From the NCBI GenBank assembly GCA_963836015.1, contig CAWIIF010000007.1:124001-188000 (forward strand): 64,000 nucleotides of DNA. The letters are read 5' to 3'. The DNA comes from CAWCDJ01 sp963836015 (GTDB lineage Bacteria; Acidobacteriota; Terriglobia; Bryobacterales; Bryobacteraceae). Position numbers and translations under genes: made by a program. Of this stretch, positions 55,009 through 64,000 are shown piece by piece; position 1 is the stretch's first letter, and every line of letters starts with the position of its first letter. Under the pieces are notes generated by a model, which was not told where the DNA came from, did not search any database, and saw only the letters and a list, made by a program, of their open reading frames with translations.

Positions 55009-57710
55009 ACGTACCCGGATAGTTGGTGACATACACAGTTGCATTAGCCGACGCCGACTGATCCAACGCCGTCACGGTGTAAGTTCCGATGCTGCCCGGC
55101 GGTGAGTATAAACCCGTGATGGAAATTGTTCCGGATGCCGCCGAGCCACCCACCTGACCATCTACTAACCAGCTGACAACTCCGTTATTGTTGGACGCAT
55201 TGAACTGCTGCGTCCGCGTGAACGTAAGGGCCGACACGTGAGGGCTGACCGAAAGCCCGGCGGAAGCAGTTCCTGTTCCGGTTAGGCCAGCCGTGTGCGG
55301 ACTGCCAGGTGCGTTATCCGCAATAGTGACCGCGGCGCTCCGCGCTCCTGTCGACGCGGGAGTGAAGACTATAGTGATTGTGCAACTGCCATTTGGGGCA
55401 AGGGACGCTCCACAATTGCCGGACTGAGCGAAGTCGGAGCTGTTGGCTCCCGAGACGGCAATACTCCCAATCGCCAGCAGTGAGCCTCCCGTGTTCGTCA
55501 GACTGATGCTTTTCGGCCCGCTCGCCGTGCCTGTCGCCTGATTGCCGAAAGCCAAACTGGAACTGCTCAGCATGACTGCCGGTGGAGGTGGGTTCGAGCC
55601 TCCATTCCCAACCGGAGTGTTCATGTCTGCTTGGATCTCAGACTGTGTGAGCGCGCGGTTGTAAATGCGGACTTCATCGATGATCCCGTTGAAGTACAAC
55701 CCTCCCGTCCGCCGCCCAATATTCACATTGACGCTCGACCTGACCTGGGAAGCAGGAACTGTTCCAACCAAAGCTCCGTTGCTCAGAACCCCGTTAACAT
55801 AAACACTGAGAGTTCTTGCAGAGGCATCATATACTCCCGCTACGTGATACCAGGTGTTCAACGAACGAACGGTCGTGCTATATCGCTGAATGCGCGAACC
55901 TGCGCTGGCGGATACAGAGGATCCAAAAGTCTGTGGCCCGGTATCCGGACTTGTTTTGACCTGCCATCCGGATGCGCTGTCCGACTTTGCAACGATAATG
56001 CCATCGTCGGGTGGATTCGCAGCGGAATTGATCCAGGCACTCCATGTCATACTTCCCGTCACCCCGAACGCGGCAGGGTTGCCGAGATCGACATAACTGC
56101 TGCTTCCATTGAAAGAAAGGGCGCCGCCGTATTTGCCGCCGGCTGTCCAACTCGCGCCAACTACCGTGCCTGTGTTGCCGTTTCCGGAAGCATCGGCCAC
56201 ACTTGTCCCGGTTCCCTCATTGAAAGAATAGGCGGCGACCAAGCCTGAAATCGTCGTCAGAGTCGTCGCGCTCGCCGCGTTTGAGTATGCACTCAGGTTG
56301 CCTGCCGCATCCGTTGCCCGTACTCGGTAGATGTAACTCGTATTCGCGGTCAGGCCCGAATCGCTATACGTCGTTCCGGTCCCCGCCGGTGCCGCAATCT
56401 GCACGAAGGTCGCGCAGCCCGCGCCCTGGCAGCGCTCCACCCTGTACCCGGCCACTCCTACGTTATCCAACGACGCCGCCCAACTCAGATCGATCTCGGC
56501 GACACTTGCCGCCGTCGCTGTCACAGTGCGGGGCGCCGTGGGCGCCTGGGAGTCCGTACCCAGTGTCGTTGCGGTTGCAACATTTGAGTAGGGACTCAGG
56601 TTTCCCGCTGCATCCGCCGCCCTCACCCGATAGCAATAACTGGCATTCGCGGTCAGGGGTGTATCGCTGTACGTGGTCCGGGTCCCGCTCGCAGTTCCTG
56701 CGTGTCCCGCGGCGTCCACGAGGTAGAGAATCGCGTCCCCGCCGAACGGTGGAGTGAAAGAGCGTGATGAGGAGCCGCCAGTCGTCGTTCCTCCCGAGGT
56801 GATCGTGCCAGTCGATGGGTCCAGCCATTCGACGTTGAGCAGCCTCGTTGTGGCCGACAGATTCACCGTGAAAGATCCACCCGATGGTGCGTACACCAGG
56901 TATTCGGCTCCCGTTGCCGGAGTTTGAGCTAAACAGTAACCAGTTGACGATAGACTCGGTTGCGGCGTCACCTGTGATAAGCTGAGTTTCCTGGAGTAGG
57001 TGACTATATAGCCCAGGTTGTCTCTGAAATTATTGCATCGGGGTCCGGACCGGAGCATATTCCGTTTAGTTGCGATATACAGAGATTCCTGTTTTCTCTG
57101 GGGTAGTACACATCATATGGATCCATGAAGATGACTTGATTGCCCGCGAGAAAATTCGCCCATGCGTACTGCCTGTTTGCTTGTGCCGAATCGTTCCACA
57201 TGCTGAAATAGCTATGGTCGGAGTCGTTGATGTTCACCTTACACGCCGGCGTGCCGGTGCCACATGACAGAGTTGGCGATAGTCGGGCGGCAGGGGCGAC
57301 CCAGTCCGCATCGGAATTGTAAATGGTTGCATCATTCGCATCGCTCAGAACAGCCCATCCGATCGGGTGGTGCTGGGGCTTTCCATTTTCGTACGCGCGG
57401 AGGTGGGAAATGTTATGCTCGTTCCACCAGGTAGAGTTGCCAGGCGCCTCCTCGGAGACAATCCAAAGTACGTTCGGCAGGTCATTCAACGTATCTACCA
57501 TCTTGTTTACAAATGCATCCTGGATATCCGTGATGGCGTTTGGCGCCGCCATGGACAAGGAGCCGGTTCCACCACCGTCGTCTATCCCATTGATGTTGTT
57601 AGACAAGCTAAGCGGGTACCCGTCGCCGGAGCAGCGAAAAGAGCTAAGCCACTCGCCGGAGAACAGATATACGCCGGCGTAGATACCAGATGTATTCAAT
57701 TGTTGCACCC
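54771..57710 (-). pseudogene. Giant secreted protein, middle part, inverted
   Basis: On the minus strand this block continues the preceding gene: QLNTSGIYAGVYLFSGEW, the glycosidase core with LPNVLWIVSEEAPGN (probable catalytic Glu) and KVNINDSDH, then its C-terminal beta domain (YLVYAPSGGSFTVNLSATT). After that come the second half of the split Fn3 domain (about 56692-56561), a full Fn3, a second LamG domain (about 56250-55610), a choice-of-anchor/ASPM-like domain, an Ig-like domain, and the first propeller strands (YVATEHDSVYAFDADG). A one-base deletion near 57027 shifts the frame between the glycosidase core and its C-terminal domain. Confidence 0.8.
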
Positions 57711-59022
57711 TGGATTGAGTGGCAATCCACTGTGGGAGGTTAGCTTCATAAACCCTGCCGGAGGTGTTACCACCGTTCCCCCCGGCGACACTGGCGAGTG
57801 CTGCGACATCTCTCCCGAGATTGGTATCACCGGTAGCCCGGTTATCAATCCGGCGACGGGCACACTCTACGTCGTCGCTAAGACCAAAGAAGTGTCCGGC
57901 GGTACAACGACTTACGCGCATCGACTCCACGCTCTCGACATCACCACCGGCGCCGAGAAATTTGGCGGCCCGGTGATCATTCTGGCAAGTGTGCCAGGGA
58001 CCGGTGCCGGGGCTTCGGGCGGGCAGACACCTTTTATCGCTCTTCGCGAGAATCAAAGGCCTGCGCTACTGTTGAGCAATGGTGTGGTTTATTTCGCGTT
58101 CGCGGCCCATGGAGATCAGCCTCCCTACCATGGTTGGGTTTTGGGCTACAACGCGGCCACGCTCCAGCAAGTGATGGCTTACAATTCCACACCAAACGGT
58201 AGCGGCGGCGGCATATGGCAGAGCGGCGACGGGCTGGCGGCGGACTCCACGGGGAGCATCTACTTCGTGACTGGCAACGGGGATTTTGACGCGAATTCCG
58301 GTGGCTCCAGCTATGGGGATTCCTTTGTGAAACTCAGCCCCGGCGGCGTTGTTCCGGACTATTTCACGCCTCACGACCAAGCCAATATGCAGGCTAACGA
58401 TCTAGACCTAGGGTCTGGCGGCACATTATTGTTGCCGGATCAGAGCGGTCCGCATCCGCATCTGGCAATCAGTGCGGGCAAGAATGGGACGATCTATTTA
58501 GTTGACCGTGACAATATGGGGCGATACATTGCGAGCAACGATAGCCAGATTGTTCAGTCTTTAGTGAACGTCTTCCCCAATGGGACGTTTATGATCGGTA
58601 ACTTCAAGGCACCGCTGTATTTCAATGGATCCGTCTACTTCAGCGCGGATGCGGACACCATCAAGAGCTTCAAAGTCGCCAACGGATTGTTGTCCACAGC
58701 TCCAACGTCGCAGACATCTCTGATCCCCAGCTATCCGGGCGCAACGCTTTCAATCTCGGCCAATGGCAACAGCAACGGGATACTGTGGGCCGTGCAAAGG
58801 ATCGATTTCGGCCCTACGGGAGGAGGTGGCCCAAGATCCCCCGGTGTTCTACACGCTTACGATGCCACCAACCTTGCCACCGAATTGTACACCAGCAACC
58901 AAGCCGCAGGATCACGAGACGCCCTTGACTTCGCGGCGAAGTGGTCTGCTGCGCTTGTTGCGAACGGAAAGGTTTTCGTCGCCACCAATGCCCTCCTAAC
59001 TGTGTTTTCGTTATTGCCGTAG
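57711..59022 (+). pseudogene. Giant secreted protein, 3' part (propeller)
   Basis: This block has no start of its own. It reads GLSGNPLWEVSFINPAGG onward and continues the propeller begun at the far end of the inverted block: GITGSPVINPATGTLYVVAK, NGVVYFAFAAHGDQPPYHGW, ADSTGSIYFVTGNGDFDANS, LAISAGKNGTIYLVDRDNMG and a C-terminal VFVATNALLTVFSLLP before TAG at 59020-59022. This is the PQQ-like propeller often attached to large acidobacterial surface proteins. In the ancestral order the full protein would have had roughly 2060 residues. Confidence 0.78.
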
Positions 59023-59554
59023 TTAGTCGCAGCCGGTCTGAGCGGCTCACGCACAGGATCGGTGGTTGCGGTTCCCGGCTTACTGAGGTCCACCGCGGCC
59101 GTTTGCTCGGCCAGGAAGTGCTAAGCCAGTATAACACCGAGAAAATGAAGGTTAGTTTCGTGCTTCTTGACGACAGTACTTCCGTCGCCGCATCTCCATG
59201 ACCAACTCCCGGTAGGGCTCCAAACCGGAACGAGTTTTTCACTCGGGGAGTACCTGTCCAAAAGGCGCTGAGCTCCGATTAGGGAGAGAACAACTTCGTC
59301 GAAGGCACCATCGAGCAGCGCAAGTTCCCTCCGAAGGACGGCGCCAAGCGCGTCGTGAACGAGATCATCGTGCGAGACTGCCACCTCATTCCATCCCAGA
59401 TCCGGAAGGGGCACCACCGAGCCATGACGAACACCTGGCCTGTTCGCTTAACTCCGCGACACGCGTGTGTCACGGGGGGGCAAACTCGGCGTCACTGCGG
59501 TGGCCGTTCTCGCCGGGAGCTTTCTGGTGTGTGGTTTCGTTGGGGTCAGATTCA
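59023..59554. other. No gene recognised
   Basis: About 530 bases after the propeller end. A short plus-strand stretch near 59290-59420 (FPPKDGAKRVVNEIIVRDCH) has protein-like composition but is preceded by a stop and no start; it may be a gene relic. Nothing else is supportable. Confidence 0.5.
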
Positions 59555-59688
59555 GGCGGCGTAAAACTGGTAACTGGCACGCGCATCGGCGTGGAATTGC
59601 GACCGAGCTGGTCGAGTGCCGTTCCATCGCTGACGCGCCGCCAAGAGGGATGCGGCCGGCCATACTTGGCTCAAGTATAGCCAAGTGC
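59555..59688. repeat. Direct repeat, right copy (degraded phosphatase 5' end)
   Basis: These 134 bases match 51375-51513 in the same orientation. Read on the minus strand they encode LAILEPSMAGRIP and then lose the phosphatase frame through small deletions. The remainder of the phosphatase gene is absent here. Confidence 0.88.
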
Positions 59689-59759
59689 CAGTCTCGAGGG
59701 CCCGATCTGCCTCTTCAACTCGTTGCTTCCGGCAGTGTCATCCGCCTGGCTGACGTCGT

Positions 59760-60593
59760 TCAAAGGTCGGCCGCCGCATATCGTGCTCCGGCAGATGCAG
59801 TTTCGGCGGCAAGCGGTTCTGGCTCTCTGAGTTTGGAAATCCCCTCCAACACGGCGTTCAAAGCGGCTGCTCTCTGTGCCTGACGCTCCTGCATGGACCG
59901 AAGTAGACCAGTCTGGCGATCGATCTGTTCAGCGACCGATAGCGCCTTCGATGAAAGATCCCGGACCATACTCGCGAGTACTTCGATCCGCTCCTCTTGT
60001 GCCGATACACGCGAAGAAATTCCTTCAAACTCAGCCGAAATATTCCGGCTGAATTGTTCGGATTCGATCCTGCGAGCCTGGTCAGTCTCCTGGAGCGAGA
60101 GGATGGAGGCAGACAGCAGTTGCAATTGATCCTGAGCTGCACTCGCGCTCCCCGAAACCTCCTGCTCAAGCCGGCCCACGCGCTCCTGCACTTCCGAGAT
60201 TACGCGCAGTCGTGAGGTGATCTCCGTGAGCCGGTTTTCGAAAGCCGTCGCCGCTTCATCCACTCGCGCGTCGAAATCGCGGTGCAAGTCCTCCACCGCT
60301 TCGTTTAGGGCGCTTGCAATATCTTGTGCCAATCGGCTGGAGAGGCGTGAGATGATGGTCTGCGCCATCCCCTCAGCCGGTATCGGTTCCTTGACCTGCG
60401 TAGCGCCGTTCGCTTTCGAGGGAACTTCCGGAACGGCGATTGCCTGGGCCTTCTCTACCAGCGCTCGAGCTTCGATATCCCGGCCGTCTGCAAGTAGTTG
60501 AGCCGCCTCGTCAACGAGGTGCCGCGTTCCAGTGGACAATTCTCGCTTCTGTAAATCGATGATTGCTTCCTGAAGAAGTTGATCGGCTGTCAT
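59760..60593 (-). CDS. Coiled-coil protein of unknown function
   Basis: The ATG at 60593 has an AGGAGG site seven bases upstream; the longer frame to 60782 was rejected for this reason. The 277 residues are helical: an N-terminal segment TADQLLQEAIIDLQKRELST and a PAEGMAQTI linker near 95, then about 150 residues of heptad-like sequence (RVISEVQERVGRLEQEVSG, SSRVSAQEERIEVLASMVRD). There is no signal or membrane helix. It may act in cell-structure or chemotaxis-like assemblies, but nothing specific can be claimed. It lies between the phosphatase relic and the insertion element. Confidence 0.65.
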   Translation of the reverse strand: MTADQLLQEAIIDLQKRELSTGTRHLVDEAAQLLADGRDIEARALVEKAQAIAVPEVPSKANGATQVKEPIPAEGMAQTIISRLSSRLAQDIASALNEAVEDLHRDFDARVDEAATAFENRLTEITSRLRVISEVQERVGRLEQEVSGSASAAQDQLQLLSASILSLQETDQARRIESEQFSRNISAEFEGISSRVSAQEERIEVLASMVRDLSSKALSVAEQIDRQTGLLRSMQERQAQRAAALNAVLEGISKLREPEPLAAETASAGARYAAADL

Positions 60594-60810
60594 AAGCAGC
60601 CCTCCTGGGATGTCGAGTGTATCTGTATTGAAGGAGGCGAGCAATTCGGATAAATCTGAGGCGGAGCCCACAGACGAACTCGACCGGCAGTCCATGCGAA
60701 GGGAATGCGAAAGCGTTTCGGAGCGCGAGGTCAGCCGGCGGCCGGGAGGGAGGGTCGTTGGGAGGGAGATGCCTGTGGCCACCCGGAAATGATCTGGGGC
60801 AATGCGTCGA

Positions 60811-60857
60811 CCCGCATGTCAACCGCATGTCAACCCGCATGTCAACCCGCATGTCAA
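60811..60857. repeat. 12-bp tandem repeat array
   Basis: Four tandem copies of cccgcatgtcaa (one lacks a base) run directly into the left end of the insertion element. A further copy (cgcatgtcaa, 62742-62751) follows its right end, then a diverged cccgcattgaca. Confidence 0.85.
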
Positions 60858-62735
60858 CGCAAAGTAGAAATGTCCTATTCTCTGCAAAGTAGAAATGTCC
60901 GGTTTGCGCCAGTCGGAGGGAGGGGGCGTGGTAGTCTGAGCGTGCCGGTGAAGCGGAGACGGGCAATGCTGGCGAGCACCCCGATCAAGGAATAGCCGGT
61001 CGGAACTCATCGCGGACGATGAGCAGAGCGTGGTCCTCCCGACGCGTTCTTCTACCTGGGCACGGGGCCGCCTGGCGGGAGGCGGCGCGGTTCCGCCCCA
61101 GGGTTTGGTTGTGGTTCGACCACATCGGACCGATAGATTCCGCCATGCCTTCCAAAACGCATACTGGGCGCCCAGTATCGTTCTTTGCAACTGCGGCAAG
61201 GGAGTGGCGGAGAAGGGATCGTCGCAAACTCTCCTCAACGAACAAACACCCCGGCTTACCGGCTGGGCGGGCGGAGAGTTTCCCGGTATCGGGCGAACTT
61301 TGCCTTCGCGCCACCGCCGCAACCCTGTGCCTGTGGTCATCACGGCTCCTCGCGCCTGGCACCAGAGCCTTGCGCTGCCAGCCAGACCTTCGGCCCCTTC
61401 TTTAGATCGAAGTTCTGGTTCCATGCGCTCCCCCGGCCCGCCTTGCGCGGTGCGGTTCTCTGCGCCGGCTGGGGAGGCGTCACTTTGGGCCGCTGCTCGC
61501 ATCTCTCCACCTTGAGATACCGTCCTCCAAAGCAGGCTTCAACCGAACCATCCCGCCGTTGCTCCACCCGTATGTAGGCCCCTCGGAGCCCAGCGCTGAC
61601 GTCCCGGCGCGCGATCCGGTACGTCTTGGCGCCCAACGGGAAGGTGTAGTCGGCGTTCACCCGCCGCTTCTCCACGTGACTGAGAATCGCGGCCAAATCG
61701 TGATGCTTCTCCAGTGGCCGGTGAGCATCGTCGGGGTTGGCGGGCACCACCGCGAGCGTCGCGTTGACCCACGGCAGAAACTCGGTCTCCAGATAGTGGT
61801 TGGCACCCTCCAAAGTGGTCACTCCCGCCACCCGCAGTCCCTTCACCAGCCGGTCCTGGGCCGTCAAGAATCCCCGCTCCACCCTCCCTTTCGCCTGCGG
61901 GCTGTGCGCCGCTATCCAGGGGATTGCCAACTCCTGCAATGCCCGGCCGATCTGCGTCGGTGGCAATTCTTCCCGGCTCTTCCCCAATCGGCTGCCGTCC
62001 CGTTTGGTTTTCTCCGCGGTTTGGAAGATCGACGCTTTGTCGGTGTAGTACGCCAACGGCCGCCCGTGTTTCTGGGTGTAACGCTCCAGCAGGTTCATGT
62101 TCTCCACCGTGGAATCGCTGGCCACAAATCGTGCGAACCATCGACTGGTCGCGTCATCGATCATGTTGATCAGCAAGATCTCTTCCCCGCGCCCTTCCAG
62201 CCAGTCGTGGTCGCTTGTGTCCCACTGCACCAGTTCGCCAAATCGACTCCGCCGAGGGCGCCATTCGTGCACCTTCTCCACGCGCTGTCTCCGCGCCCGC
62301 CACAATTTGGCCCCGATCATCCACTGCCGTACCGTCTCCCGGCTCACATCAATGTCGTGCTTCTTAGCCAAGTACTCCGCGGCTAGCGTCGGACCGAATC
62401 CCCGGTACACCGACTGCGAGAGGATCGACACCGCCTCCTGTTCGGTGTCGGCACTAATCTTGCGGTTGGACGGAAGTCCGCGCAGCGCGTGAGCCACGAC
62501 CTTGTCACCACGGCGCTTCAGTTGCCGTAGCAGGCGTCTCACGTGCCTCTCCGTGATCCCCAGCTCTTCGGCTGCCTCCTTCTGGGTGATCAGCTTCTTC
62601 TTCGCCTTCTTCAGGGCCACCAGGCGGTCCCGTTCGGCTTGCGTCATCAGTATTTGTCCTTCTGCCACCTCCCCAGCCTGATTGGCGTCAATAGGACATT
62701 TCTACTTTGCGCAAATAGGACATTATCACTTTGCG
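60858..62735 (-). mobile_element. ISNCY-type insertion sequence with doubled end sites
   Basis: The left end cgcaaagtagaaatgtcc (60858-60875) and right end ggacattatcactttgcg (62718-62735) are imperfect inverted repeats (15 of 18). A second copy lies just inside each: 60884-60900 on the left and 62695-62711 on the right, where they are identical in inverted orientation. Similarity may extend outward to tgtc (60852, 62741). One transposase gene occupies the right two thirds. About 430 bases at the left (60911-61339) hold no recognisable gene. A clear target duplication is hard to define inside the tandem repeat. Confidence 0.85.
61340..62668 (-). CDS. ISNCY-family transposase
   Basis: This 442-residue DDE transposase has an N-terminal helix-turn-helix (ITQKEAAEELGITERHVRRL near residue 30) and the family segment FGPTLAAEYLAKKHDIDVS near 91. 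Catalytic residues lie in VQWDTSDHDWL near 147, YTDKASIF near 210 and QAKGRVERGFL near 262. The C-terminal part is basic. The frame is intact, so the element may still be active. A GTG start at 62668 is listed; ATG 62647, with AAGGA upstream, is at least as likely. Confidence 0.88.
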   Translation of the reverse strand: MAEGQILMTQAERDRLVALKKAKKKLITQKEAAEELGITERHVRRLLRQLKRRGDKVVAHALRGLPSNRKISADTEQEAVSILSQSVYRGFGPTLAAEYLAKKHDIDVSRETVRQWMIGAKLWRARRQRVEKVHEWRPRRSRFGELVQWDTSDHDWLEGRGEEILLINMIDDATSRWFARFVASDSTVENMNLLERYTQKHGRPLAYYTDKASIFQTAEKTKRDGSRLGKSREELPPTQIGRALQELAIPWIAAHSPQAKGRVERGFLTAQDRLVKGLRVAGVTTLEGANHYLETEFLPWVNATLAVVPANPDDAHRPLEKHHDLAAILSHVEKRRVNADYTFPLGAKTYRIARRDVSAGLRGAYIRVEQRRDGSVEACFGGRYLKVERCEQRPKVTPPQPAQRTAPRKAGRGSAWNQNFDLKKGPKVWLAAQGSGARREEP

Positions 62736-62757
62736 GCGACACGCATGTCAACCCGCA

Positions 62758-62786
62758 TTGACAAAAGGATTTCAAGGTACTAACAT
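62758..62786 (+). promoter_or_regulatory. Candidate promoter of the second receptor gene
   Basis: TTGACA (62758-62763), 17-base spacer, TAACAT (62781-62786), starting 17 bases outside the insertion element and 90 bases before the receptor ATG. It would leave the gene expressible despite the insertion. Confidence 0.4.
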
Positions 62787-62875
62787 GGCGGCGTCACTTG
62801 GATCGGGTTGCCGTCCTTCAGGGGGGCGGCAGAGACATCGAAAAGCAGAAACACTTGTAGAAGAGAGGGACATTT

Positions 62876-64000
62876 ATGAACTCCCTACGCATAACAAGAC
62901 TCGCTTGGTTTGTTCCCTTGCTGGTCTGCACGGGCCTCTTTGGGCAGTCAGAGCGCGGAACCATCACCGGCGTCGTGGTGGACAGTTCGGGCGCTGTCGT
63001 TCCCCAGGCAAAAATCACGATCACCAACCAGGCCACGAATGTGGCACTCACGGTCACCACGAACGACACCGGTTCATACACTCTGCCCAGCGTGCCGCCG
63101 GGTGTATATAACGTCCGGACCGAGAAGCAGGGCTTTCGCGCGTCGGTAGTCAACGGCCTGGCGGTCAACGCCGCGGCGACCGTCCGCGTAAATGCCACTC
63201 TCGAGGTGGGAACTTCCTCCCAGGCCGTTGAGGTCCAGGCTTCGGCCATTCAGCTACAAACCCAAGACGCCACATCCGCTACAACGCTGGACAACACACT
63301 GGTGAACGATCTTCCGCTGGTGGTCGGCGGGACGGTCCGGACGCCATTCGATCTGGCGGCCCTTACACCCGACGCCAAGAACCTTGGCGGAGACAGTGGC
63401 TTCATGCTCGGTGGCGGCCAAGCGGCCTCTTATGGTACTTCACTCGACGGCGTCTCGACCAATACGAGCCGCGCGCTTTCGATGAGCTGGGTTGCGTCCA
63501 ACTCACCGTCGGTCGAAGCCATCCAGGAGTTCACGGCGGAGACCAACGGTTTCAAGGCGGAGTTTGGTCATGCCGGCGGCGGCAACCTGACTTATGTGTC
63601 GAAGTCCGGCACCGATCGGTACCACGGATCGGCCTATGAGTTTCTCCGCAACAACGACTTCGACGCCAATAATTTTTTCAGCAATAGGTCGGGCATCCAG
63701 AACTCGATTTATAAGCAGAACGATTTCGGCGCCACCGTCGGCGGACCGATCTCGATTCCCAAGCTCTACAACGGCAAAGGCAAGACGTTCTTCTTCTTCT
63801 CTTACGAGGGTTTCCGAAACCGGACCGGAGCCAACGGCAGCAACTTTACCGTGCCGACGCCGGAGATGTATAACGGCGACTTCAGCAAGTGGGTCACGGC
63901 TGCCGGTGTGCAGATTCCGATCTACGATCCGGCCTCTCAAGTGCAGAACGCGGACGGGACCTATACACGCCAGGTATTTCCCGGCAATCAGATTCCGCAG
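62876..64000 (+). CDS. Oar-type TonB-dependent receptor, N-terminal part (runs off the window)
   Basis: The ATG at 62876 follows GAGAGGGA and a signal peptide (RLAWFVPLLVCTGLFGQ). The 375 residues seen contain the carboxypeptidase-regulatory-like domain (ITGVVVDSSGAVVPQAKIT near 30-110), the plug (LPLVVGGTVRTPFDLAALTP; EAIQEFTAETNGFKAEFGHA) and the first barrel strands (YHGSAYEFLRNNDFDANNFF). The reading frame is open to base 64000. It belongs to the same family as the receptor at 40.6 kb but is clearly diverged. No operator of the 14-bp type was seen upstream. Confidence 0.88.
   Translation, partial: MNSLRITRLAWFVPLLVCTGLFGQSERGTITGVVVDSSGAVVPQAKITITNQATNVALTVTTNDTGSYTLPSVPPGVYNVRTEKQGFRASVVNGLAVNAAATVRVNATLEVGTSSQAVEVQASAIQLQTQDATSATTLDNTLVNDLPLVVGGTVRTPFDLAALTPDAKNLGGDSGFMLGGGQAASYGTSLDGVSTNTSRALSMSWVASNSPSVEAIQEFTAETNGFKAEFGHAGGGNLTYVSKSGTDRYHGSAYEFLRNNDFDANNFFSNRSGIQNSIYKQNDFGATVGGPISIPKLYNGKGKTFFFFSYEGFRNRTGANGSNFTVPTPEMYNGDFSKWVTAAGVQIPIYDPASQVQNADGTYTRQVFPGNQIPQ

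Noticed and set aside
54647..57058. Independent 803-residue minus-strand gene
   Set aside because: Its N-terminus is the frameshifted continuation of the glycosidase domain and its C-terminus ends abruptly at the inversion breakpoint, so it is part of one split gene.
60811..60857. CRISPR-like repeats
   Set aside because: The 12-bp units are directly tandem without spacers and too short for CRISPR.
61019..61577. Small passenger gene in the left part of the insertion element
   Set aside because: Several overlapping frames exist but none has a ribosome site, motif or convincing composition.

Overview
The window looks like a chromosomal piece of a GC-rich acidobacterium of the Bryobacterales/Solibacter type. 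This is inferred from gene families, not from a marker gene: Oar-type TonB-dependent receptors with an N-terminal carboxypeptidase-regulatory domain, several DUF1080 (3-keto-glycoside hydrolase type) proteins, exported PQQ-type propellers with Arg/Gly-rich inserts, YVTN propeller and cupredoxin lipoproteins, and very tight gene packing with ATGA overlaps. No rRNA, tRNA or CRISPR array was found.

The first half (1-29.8 kb) is mostly housekeeping. In order it holds the end of an FmdE-like gene, thiE, a TrmH/TrmJ-type RNA methyltransferase, a ClC chloride transporter and a CPA1 sodium/proton antiporter. A POTRA-only envelope protein follows, then a lpdA-lipB-E2 cluster (lipoate-dependent 2-oxoacid dehydrogenase without E1), a sensor kinase, a copper amine oxidase and a lipase-maturation-factor homologue. 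A two-gene ATP-driven 2-hydroxyacyl-CoA-dehydratase-type system comes next, then an ApbE-DUF2271/PepSY pair, small unknown proteins, an MBL hydrolase, a P5C dehydrogenase and polyphosphate kinase.

The middle (29.8-50.4 kb) reads as one carbohydrate regulon. A TIM-barrel isomerase, a Gfo/Idh/MocA oxidoreductase, a DUF1080 hydrolase and a LacI-type repressor form one operon. On the opposite strand lies a mutarotase-like / DUF1080 / cytochrome c / PQQ-propeller / SGNH cluster. A TonB receptor and a ribose-type ABC importer (ATPase, permease, binding protein) complete the set. Three promoters (isomerase operon, receptor, importer) each carry TTGACA, a TATA-like -10 and, just downstream, the near-palindrome TTGA(g/a)(a/t)CGTTTCAA. 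The simplest reading is that the LacI repressor encoded here controls outer-membrane uptake, inner-membrane uptake and oxidative processing of one glycoside or sugar family.

The last part (51.4-62.8 kb) is a rearranged accessory zone. It contains an IS110-family transposase remnant, a 135-bp duplication of the 5' end of the neighbouring phosphatase gene, and a giant secreted LamG/Fn3/glycosidase/propeller gene broken by a 2.94-kb internal inversion and a frameshift. A coiled-coil protein and an apparently complete ISNCY-type element set in a 12-bp tandem repeat follow. The window ends inside a second Oar-type receptor.
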